A model generated the notes under the pieces. It searched no databases. It was not told where the DNA came from and saw only the letters and a program-made list of their open reading frames with translations. From an uncultured Opitutia bacterium (lineage in GTDB: Bacteria > Verrucomicrobiota > Verrucomicrobiia > Opitutales > UBA953): 38,740 nucleotides of DNA. The stretch is from positions 1 to 38,740 of the forward strand of contig CAIPVK010000189.1 in the NCBI GenBank assembly GCA_903868455.1, written 5' to 3'. This document shows positions 34,801 to 38,740 of this stretch, one piece after another. The stretch's first letter is position 1; the number at the start of each line of letters is the position of its first letter. The position numbers were made by a program, and so were the translations under genes.

Positions 34801-36485
34801 AAGGTGGCGTCGGCGACCGCCAAGGTCAGGGTCTTGCCGCCACCGATGTGGTAGGCGCCGTTGGAGGCGGCCGAGCTGGATATGGTCGAGGCGGAGGAAC
34901 CGCCGACGGTCACGGTGCTGCCGTTGAACTCCCAAGTCTGGTACGAGCCGTTGGAGCCGGCGGTGGCGGTCATGGTGCCGCCGTTGAGGTCGACGTTGCC
35001 GATGACGTTGTAGGCGTCGGCGGCGAGGGTGCCGCCGTTGACGATCACCTTGATGGTGTTGGCCAAGGTCTGCGAGCCGCCGCCGAAGACGTTGTTGCCG
35101 GAGGCGAGGAGGGTGGCGCCGGAATTGACGGTGATCGTCCGCGAGCCGCTGGACTGACCCAGGGAGGTGTTGGTGTTGCCGGAGGCCCCGAGGCCGACCA
35201 GCGTGCCGCCGTCGACCGTGATGTTGCCGGTGAAGCTGTTGTTGACGTTGTTGAGCACCATGGTGCCGACACCGGTCTTGAGGATACCCCCGGCGGTTCC
35301 TCCGTTGGTGCCCGTCGGGCCGAGGGCCATGGTCACAAGGAGGTCGCGCCCGCTGTCCGTGGCGGTGGAGTTGACGTCGGCGACCGCGAAGGTCGACACG
35401 CCCGTCATGTTGAAGCCGCCGGTGCCGTTGAGGCGGGCCGCGCCGGCATAGGTGCCGCTGACGGTGACGACGGCGGCGCCGGTGCTGGTGCTGCCGAGGA
35501 GGATGCCGTAGCCGCCGGTGGCCCGGTTGGAGGTGATGGTGCCGCCGTTGTTCAGCGTGAGGTTGCCGATGCGCATCTCGACCCCGCTCTCGAAGCGGAC
35601 GATGCCGGTGCCCTCGGCGGCGATGCTGCGGTTGGCCGCCATGGCGGTGCCGTGGCCGCCGGTGAAGAGGTTGGTGGCGTTGAGGGAGATGGTGCCGCCG
35701 GTGCGGGCGGTGACCGTCGTGACGGAGTGCAACCCCTGGAAGGCGCCGAAGGTCAGGGTGCCGGTGCCGGCGTAGATCACATTGCCGTTGCTGGTGTTGG
35801 CCGAGATGGTCTCGTTGACGGTGATGTTGCCCGCGCCGCCGAAGGTGAGGGTGCCGCCGACCGCGATGTCGCTGTTGCCGTTGCCCGAGAGCGTCAGGGT
35901 CTGGCCGGCCGTGGCCATGTTGAAGAAGCCCGTTGAGCCGTTGGCGACGTTGAAGTTGTTACCGGCGGAATGCGAGTTGCCGACGACATTGATCGTGCCG
36001 CCATTCAGGACGCGGCGCGCGCCGTAGTCGGCGAGCTGGCCGAGGCCGCCCGCGGCGCCGTAGGCGAAGCTGTCGAGCTCGAGCGTGCCGCCGGCGTTGA
36101 CCGTGACGGCGTAGGCGTTGGTGTAACCCGCGTTGTAGAGCTGCCCGCCGGAGACCTTGAACTTGCCATCCGCGATCGAGAGATTGCCGGTGTAGGTGGA
36201 CGAGCCGGTGAGGGTGAAGGTGCCGGCGCCGGTGAGCGAGAGGTTGCCGGAGCCCGTGAGCGTGGTGGCCGAGAGGTTGAAGCCGGCGTTCGCGAGGGTG
36301 TAGGCGCTGCTGACGGTGACCGTGCCCGCGGTGATGGCGCTGCCGAGCGTGATCGTGCCGACGGTGCCGGCGAGGACGGCGTTGTCGCCGTTGGTCCAAT
36401 TGACGGCGGTCGCGCCATCCTCCCAGCCCGAGGCGCCGGCGGTCCAGGTGCCGCTGCCGCCGCCGGAGGCGGTGTTGACGGTCAC
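28857..36485 (-). CDS. Giant PEP-CTERM protein with autotransporter-associated beta-strand (PATR) repeats; passenger frame
   Basis: A 2542-codon open frame rich in Gly/Thr/Ser/Asn. About 14 PATR units (pattern G.GTLTLSGANTYTGGTTV..G.L) are spread along it, predicting a right-handed beta-helix/solenoid. The C-terminus is a PEP-CTERM sorting signal: PEPSTYGLMLGGLALAGAA followed by RRRKK, recognised by an exosortase in other systems; there is no autotransporter barrel. Near residue 1050 a YWSGEESDLWTT stretch looks like the mature N-terminus of a second PATR protein, suggesting fusion. The frame has no proper start: GTG 36485 would yield a protein without a signal. The signal peptide lies upstream in another frame (36482-36586), one nucleotide out. 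It is therefore either a frameshifted allele or a sequence error. Surface adhesion or matrix role is inferred. Confidence 0.85.
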   Translation of the reverse strand: MTVNTASGGGSGTWTAGASGWEDGATAVNWTNGDNAVLAGTVGTITLGSAITAGTVTVSSAYTLANAGFNLSATTLTGSGNLSLTGAGTFTLTGSSTYTGNLSIADGKFKVSGGQLYNAGYTNAYAVTVNAGGTLELDSFAYGAAGGLGQLADYGARRVLNGGTINVVGNSHSAGNNFNVANGSTGFFNMATAGQTLTLSGNGNSDIAVGGTLTFGGAGNITVNETISANTSNGNVIYAGTGTLTFGAFQGLHSVTTVTARTGGTISLNATNLFTGGHGTAMAANRSIAAEGTGIVRFESGVEMRIGNLTLNNGGTITSNRATGGYGILLGSTSTGAAVVTVSGTYAGAARLNGTGGFNMTGVSTFAVADVNSTATDSGRDLLVTMALGPTGTNGGTAGGILKTGVGTMVLNNVNNSFTGNITVDGGTLVGLGASGNTNTSLGQSSGSRTITVNSGATLLASGNNVFGGGSQTLANTIKVIVNGGTLAADAYNVIGNVDLNGGTMTATAGSNGSYQTWEFNGSTVTVGGSSASTISSSAASNGAYHIGGGKTLTLAVADATLSSAVDLTVSAVLTNGSNDRIGNGALLKTGAGTLLLSGSNSYSGGTTVRAGTVVASNANALGTTGTVTLGDASTGSSDLSLLVNATAGGVTLGRAISVTSNGAGVVTLGSATTSGTSTAAFSGAVTLARSVTLTGSTAGGRTDFSGGISGTGDVTIAGTNRVIFLGTANSYAGATTVGSGSILQLSDGSATSNSFIPDAGTTTVNGSLRLAKGGNSETIGTLAGSGVISAIAGADTLIVSDGSFSGAIGQSGGTLALTKLGAGTLTLSGVNTYTRATTVSNGTLSVAAGGSLSASSAVSVASGATLNVAGTVGGTVALAAGSSASVSGTVAGAVTLTGNASLTVAGTVSNSVSLDSGSVLSGAGSVGAVTAASGAILTAGNGVLGTLTTGNLTFAGAATLNIGPFTNYSVSSALSVGALTANGGANSVTVNLGGGGAVNGAYNLVSFTGGSIGGTGLSAFVLGTQPTTSSRQTPSLEVNGGVLQYVVTGATPYWSGEESDLWTTAAIGGAQNWKLDTDDSGTEFLDADAVLFNDLATGTTARIDGADVNTTSVLVTGFNDFTITGTHGIASGSLAMSGYGSLTLGNANTYAGGTTLSSGRIRLGAAGALGSGALLFNGGALSSDSGTTRTLSVAVVYGGDVTLGDATDTGALTLSGAQDLGGATRAVTVASDVAISGVVSNGGLTKAGNGTLELSGANTYSSGTTIQAGVVRANDNSALGTGSVTVSGGSLDINGRTLANAITLSGGSLTGVGTLNGALNLGGSTLAASSASDLTLNGAVSNGAISKSGAGVLTLAGSNTFSGGVSLSDGTLRVGSSTALGNGTLTLSGGRLSSDGSSARSLANSVSLAASTTLGDATRSGALTFSGGFDLGGNGPVLTTDSAVTLSGVVSNGTLRKSGNGTLTLSGANTYTGGTVVNAGVLEFSTVADGSASNLGAGSGATGFISLVGGTLRYTGSGAVTSGRSLFFDQGTGTIDVSSATGSLTLNGGGTRSRSFTKAGAGTLDLTGAISGTGTLTVDAGTLVLRTRSTYTGATTVNSGELVLSTENYGRALSSSAVTVKTGATLTLTGVNIIYNNVSDTLPVIAEGGTIRVSYSSANGHNHFGLVTLAGGTLTGLASAAPYNNEFGTLDNTITVNGSARSVISGSTYSFALNAGNTPAAGGFNDFVVGSTGDASGVDLLVSAILSGVTPLRKTGSGVMRLSAGNTFTGGAVVNGGVLSLALANSAAGTLASGVTVNSGGTLRLDAQDALGYTTGRGAMTVNSGGTITISSGFRATVANTLTMTGGTLAGVGNGDTWGNYSLFNGAGITATSDASGNAATISAAKLALQDNGGLTTFAVSRGSLTPASDLTVTGAITQMNGSTNGLRKTGTGVMTLQGANTYVGSTTVDNGVLRLASGGRLYSGAFNGTAVVTVNSGATVELENWAYGETSQSLGGLRNAAAAFVVNGGTVRMAAAGTTAYGRGITVNSGGATLESLSGANWVLDGTDGDVAFVYNGNPNLTLAGAGDGTFGKAFSGSGSLTKSGAGTWILGAASTYSGGTTISGGTLSIGHVSALGTGSVVINGGFLDLAGLNPTNVITLAGGGLLNAGNWAPATVTVTGNVSAETINNLAASEITLGTGATVDASQLNPGKTLVLTGAPTLTGLGSFSGTLAVAGALDLSSAGNRPGQNATLEVRAGGSLNFGSGADFTGTVAYKGGQIQGSAFKGTLNVADEEVVLDDANLGGSPTVLVGTGASVDVANFTGSLRLAGTGAVAAGLTSFTGSLELTEGAELNLTTADAPNADVVVSDGTLRGSGSLDAVTLAAGGTLAPGNSPGIQNLATLTLTGGNLDFEILNSGGGVYTPNAGTDYDTIVVSGLLDISALSLLNRVGLTVVSLSDLTTAGDLQDFDPAETYAFDLISYGSISSYEGSISQFFDLDTTGLTYAGFGLDPAFLSLVDTGSAIRLTYAPIPEPSTYGLMLGGLALAGAALRRRKKNSK

Positions 36486-36586
36486 GGTCGCGCCATCCAG
36501 TAGAGGGTGGCGGCGGAAGTCGTCGCGGTCGCGCCGATGAACGCGGCAGCGAGAAGGGTACGCAGAGAGGTCCGTGCGGTACGCAT
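36482..36586 (-). pseudogene. Signal-peptide segment of the PEP-CTERM gene, separated by a frameshift
   Basis: ATG 36586 opens a 34-codon frame: MRTARTSLRTLLAAAFIGAT then a Thr/Ser-Ala cleavage region and TLYW, after which it hits TGA (36484-36482). Adding one C to the CC at plus-strand 36497-36498 converts TGG ATG into TGG GAT and reads TLYWDGATVTVNTASGG straight into the passenger. YWDG after the signal is the usual beginning of PATR proteins, and the copy near residue 1050 has YWSG. So one base has been lost, or omitted in assembly. Confidence 0.8.
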
Positions 36587-36610
36587 AGATATAAGAAGGG
36601 GTATGGGTAA

Positions 36611-36639
36611 ATTTAACGACCCGTCCCGAATCCCCGCAA
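36611..36639 (-). promoter_or_regulatory. Putative promoter of the PEP-CTERM gene
   Basis: On the minus strand TTGCGG (36639-36634), 17 bp, TTAAAT (36616-36611); expected start about 36604, giving an 18-nt leader before ATG 36586. An A8 tract (plus-strand T8, 36653-36660) lies upstream like an UP element. No Shine-Dalgarno in the short leader. Confidence 0.4.
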
Positions 36640-36702
36640 GCCTCTTGGCCGGTTTTTTTTGGTTAAAGAAAGGAATACAGGCAGGGCCTACCCGTTCCAG
36701 CT

Positions 36703-36759
36703 GGGTAGGGTCGCGGCTACGTCCGAGACCTAGGGCATGGGCGTAGCCATGCCCTTACC
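36703..36759 (+). repeat. Palindromic repeat unit, family P2, copy 2
   Basis: 57 bp, direct-orientation copy of 28414-28470 with two substitutions (GTCCGAGACC for GTCCGTGACC, and CCCTTACC for CCCCTACC). The GGGCATGG/CCATGCCC hairpin is unchanged. Confidence 0.8.
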
Positions 36760-36767
36760 CTTGCAGC

Positions 36768-36823
36768 GGGTAGGGCCGGCTCACCGAGCCGGCCGCGGAC
36801 GCCTAGGCGTGGCGTCCCTACCC
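36768..36823 (+). repeat. Palindromic repeat unit, family P1
   Basis: GGGTAGGG/CCCTACCC termini, GGCTC/GAGCC stem with loop ACC, and GACGCC/GGCGTC stem with an altered loop (TAGGCGT). The stem is conserved while the loop changes. Followed by the GAAGAATTCAGATGAAAG tail shared with 28697-28788. Confidence 0.8.
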
Positions 36824-37128
36824 GGAGAAGAATTCAGATGAAAGAATTCAAAGTTCAGAACGGGAGACAGGCGGTCCGCTCGGTGAGCGGATCCTACCCA
36901 TTCCAGCGGTAGCTGCGGTAACAGCGGTGGCAGCGGGTCAGCGGAGGGGCCTTCGGCCCCAGGAGCTTATCCTCGTCATCCTCCCAATCCTCGTCACCCC
37001 TGCCCTTTCGGCCTTTTTTAGCCCCTTCTAGCTACTTCTAGCTTCTTTCCAGCCCTTCCCAGCCCTTCCCAGCCTTCCTCCCACAGTTGCCAACCACCCC
37101 GGAAACACCATCTAGAACCTTTCCGACC

Positions 37129-38205
37129 GTGTCCCGCATCCTTGTGGCCCTCTCCGGCGGCGTCGACAGCGCCGTGGCCGCCCTCCTGCTCAAGCGCGAG
37201 GGGCACGAGCTCGTGGGAGCCCATATCCGGACCTGGAAGAACGAGGAGGGCCTCCCCTTCCCCGGTGAATGCCCCTGGGAGGCCGACCAGCGGGATGCCG
37301 AGGCCGTCGCCCGGACCCTGGGAATCCCCTTCCGTTCGGTCGACCTCGTGGCCGACTACCGCCGGGTCGTGGTGGATTATCTCGTGGAGGGCTACCGGCG
37401 CGGCCTTACCCCCAACCCCGACATCGTCTGCAACCGCGAGATGAAGTTCGGGGCCTTCCTGAACCTCGCCCGATCCGAGGGCTTCGAGGCCGTCGCCACC
37501 GGGCACTACGCCCGCCGCCTGCCCCGCCCCGACGGCTCGGTCGAGATCCACATGGGGGCCGACCGCGACAAGGACCAGACCTACTTCCTCGCGCTCAACC
37601 GCCAGGAGCAGATGCGCGACGCGCGTTTCCCGCTGGGAGGCCTGCTCAAGGGCGAGGTCCGCCGCCTCGCCACCGAGGCCGGCCTGCCCAACGCCGAGCG
37701 CAAGGACAGCCAAGGCATCTGCTTCCTCGGCCAGGTCCGCATCCAGGATTTCCTCGAGCGCCACATCCCCGACGCGCCGGGGCCGATCGAGACGCCCGAC
37801 GGCAAGGTGCTGGGCGAGCATCGCGGCCTGCACCGCTTCACGCTCGGACAGCGAAAGGGCATCGGATTGCCGTCCAACGCCGACCACGAGCACTTCGTCG
37901 TCGTGGCCAAGGACCTCGCGCGGCGCGCCCTCATCGTGGCCTTCGACCATCCGGGCACGCCCGGCCTCTACGCCGACCACGCCGTGGTCGACGGCCTCTC
38001 GTGGCTCAACGAGCCGGCGACCGAGGCGCGCGAGCTGCTCGCGCGCGTCCGCCACCGCGACCCCGCGACGCCGGCGCGCCTCGAGCCGCGCGGCGACGGG
38101 TCGGCGACCCTTAGGTTCGCCCGGACCCAGCGCGGCCTCGCCTCCGGGCAGGTCGTGGCGCTGTACGACGGCGAGCGGCTGATGGGAGGCGGCGTCCTGC
38201 GATGA
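37129..38205 (+). CDS. mnmA: tRNA 2-thiouridine(34) synthase
   Basis: A 358-residue ATP-dependent thiouridylase that thiolates U34 of tRNA Lys, Glu and Gln. The PP-loop SGGVDS is at residues 9-14; the catalytic cysteines are C101 (DIVCNREMKFG) and C198 (GICFLGQ), almost exactly the E. coli positions 102 and 199. This agreement supports the GTG start at 37129 over a TTG 14 codons upstream (37087). The C-terminal beta-barrel domain is complete. The leader is a CCCTTCCCAGCC pyrimidine tract and has no Shine-Dalgarno. The stop overlaps the next gene as ATGA, so it is coupled with the quinone methyltransferase. Confidence 0.95.
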   Translation: MSRILVALSGGVDSAVAALLLKREGHELVGAHIRTWKNEEGLPFPGECPWEADQRDAEAVARTLGIPFRSVDLVADYRRVVVDYLVEGYRRGLTPNPDIVCNREMKFGAFLNLARSEGFEAVATGHYARRLPRPDGSVEIHMGADRDKDQTYFLALNRQEQMRDARFPLGGLLKGEVRRLATEAGLPNAERKDSQGICFLGQVRIQDFLERHIPDAPGPIETPDGKVLGEHRGLHRFTLGQRKGIGLPSNADHEHFVVVAKDLARRALIVAFDHPGTPGLYADHAVVDGLSWLNEPATEARELLARVRHRDPATPARLEPRGDGSATLRFARTQRGLASGQVVALYDGERLMGGGVLR

Positions 38206-38740
38206 GCGACGGCATCCCGCGGTCGGAGGAGGTGCGCGCCATGTTCGGCCGCATCAGCCGGCGCTACGATCTCGCCAACCGCGTCCTCAGCCTCGGCCTC
38301 TGCGTCGGCTGGCGCAACGCGCTGGTGCGCGCCTGCGCGGCGCGCCGCCCGGGCAAGGTCGCCGACCTGGCGACGGGCAGCGGCGACGTCGCCTTCGCCC
38401 TGCGCGCCGCCCTGCCCGAGTCGGCCGAGGTCGCCGGCCACGACTTCTGCGAGCCGCTGCTCGAGCTGGCGCGCGCCCGAGCGGCGCGCGAGGGGACGCG
38501 CGGGCTGAGCTTCGCGCAGGGCGACTGCCTCGCCCTGCCCTTGGCCGACGCCTCGGTCGACGCCGTGACGATCGCCTACGGCGTGCGCAACTTCGAGGAC
38601 CGCGCGCGCGGCCTGCGCGAGCTGCGCCGAATCGTCCGCCCGGGCGGCGCGGCCCTCATCCTCGAGTTCTCGCAGCCCGACGCCTGGTTCGCGCCGATCC
38701 ATTGGGTCCAGGTCCGGCTCATCGCCCCGGTGGTCGCGGC
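38202..38740 (+). CDS. ubiE: Ubiquinone/menaquinone biosynthesis C-methyltransferase, 3'-truncated by window end
   Basis: The frame opens with ATG in ATGA overlap with mnmA and runs 179 codons to the window edge. The start VRAMFGRISRRYDLANRVLS followed by LGLCVGWR is the UbiE/MenG N-terminal signature. SAM motif I is DLATGSGDVAFAL, and AYGVRNFEDRARGLRELRRI with RPGGAALILEFSQP matches the second signature. It performs the C-methylation of demethylmenaquinone (or the ubiquinone precursor); menaquinone is more likely in Verrucomicrobia, where the gene would be called menG. About 50 C-terminal residues are missing. Confidence 0.93.
   Translation, partial: MSDGIPRSEEVRAMFGRISRRYDLANRVLSLGLCVGWRNALVRACAARRPGKVADLATGSGDVAFALRAALPESAEVAGHDFCEPLLELARARAAREGTRGLSFAQGDCLALPLADASVDAVTIAYGVRNFEDRARGLRELRRIVRPGGAALILEFSQPDAWFAPIHWVQVRLIAPVVA

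Larger units (their letters stand above)
36587..37128. repeat. Repeat-filled gap between divergent PEP-CTERM and mnmA genes
   Basis: No gene seen. From the left: PEP-CTERM promoter region with a T8 tract (36653-36660), P2 copy 2 (36703-36759), P1 unit (36768-36823), GAAGAATTCAGATGAAAGAA tail (36826-36850), a CAGCGGTAGC/GCAGCGGG array (36902-36937), a GGGGCCTTCGGCCCC hairpin (36945-36959), CCTCGTCATCC units, then TTCTAGC and CAGCCCTTCC units (37016-37075) leading to mnmA. The mnmA leader is pyrimidine-rich. Confidence 0.7.

Noticed and set aside
28857..36485. Many plus-strand open frames opposite the PEP-CTERM gene
   Set aside because: They are antisense shadows of a low-complexity, high-GC coding strand; their proteins have biased composition and no domains, while the minus frame has clear PATR repeats and a PEP-CTERM end.
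36641..36662. T8 tract at 36653-36660 as a plus-strand terminator
   Set aside because: No stable hairpin precedes it and no plus-strand gene ends nearby; it is better placed as an upstream A-tract of the minus-strand promoter.

Overview
The window is a high-GC, Gram-negative chromosomal segment, most likely from Verrucomicrobiota, Opitutales/Opitutaceae-like. This is an inference from gene content: a giant autotransporter-strand-repeat protein ending in a PEP-CTERM anchor, a DUF5069 protein, a secreted sulfatase, an MlaEFD lipid transporter and an LpxR-type outer-membrane enzyme, plus mosaic GC-rich palindromic repeats in almost every long intergenic gap. No phage, IS element, CRISPR array, tRNA or rRNA was seen.

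Layout. (1) 1-2891, minus strand: a tight operon of an LpxR-like lipid A deacylase, a Ppx/GppA phosphatase, a SCO1/SenC copper protein and a small anchored Cys/His-containing protein that runs off the left edge. (2) 3022-7666, plus strand: a six-gene overlapping operon, mlaE-mlaF-mlaD-lipoprotein, then a DUF5069 protein and a divergent SPOUT/TrmH-like methyltransferase. (3) 8125-10171, plus: an orphan helical protein coupled to an MFS transporter, convergent with and overlapping a double-domain M16 peptidase (10136-12688, minus). (4) 13383-14525, plus: prfB, with no programmed frameshift site. (5) 14841-17821, minus: a sulfatase and a Tat-exported metallophosphatase, translationally coupled. 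(6) 18296-23594, minus: glycogen phosphorylase with a histone-H1-like tail, then a fused acyltransferase/acyl-ACP synthetase. (7) 23677-28319, plus: an orphan secreted protein, alaS and nadK. (8) 28857-36586, minus: a 7.6-kb PEP-CTERM protein whose signal peptide is separated from the passenger by a 1-nt frameshift. (9) 37129-38740, plus: mnmA overlapping a partial ubiE/menG.

The most unusual signal is noncoding. Gaps are built from a few repeat modules whose strand follows the neighbouring genes. Gene-proximal 5' leaders are pyrimidine-rich (CCTCC, CTCGTC, CCCCTA) and lack a Shine-Dalgarno. Most 3' trailers are purine/G-rich (GGAGG, GGGGATA), with G-quadruplex potential. Embedded in them are two palindromic families (about 55 and 57 bp) with GGTAGGG/CCCTACC termini. 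One shows compensatory changes in an internal stem, and near-identical copies bracket the PEP-CTERM gene. Only one canonical intrinsic terminator is visible (28803-28833).

Other points worth a second look are the sulfatase with its usual GKWHLG motif changed to GMWNLG, the joining of DUF5069 and SPOUT genes to the Mla operon, and a possible leaderless mlaE transcript.
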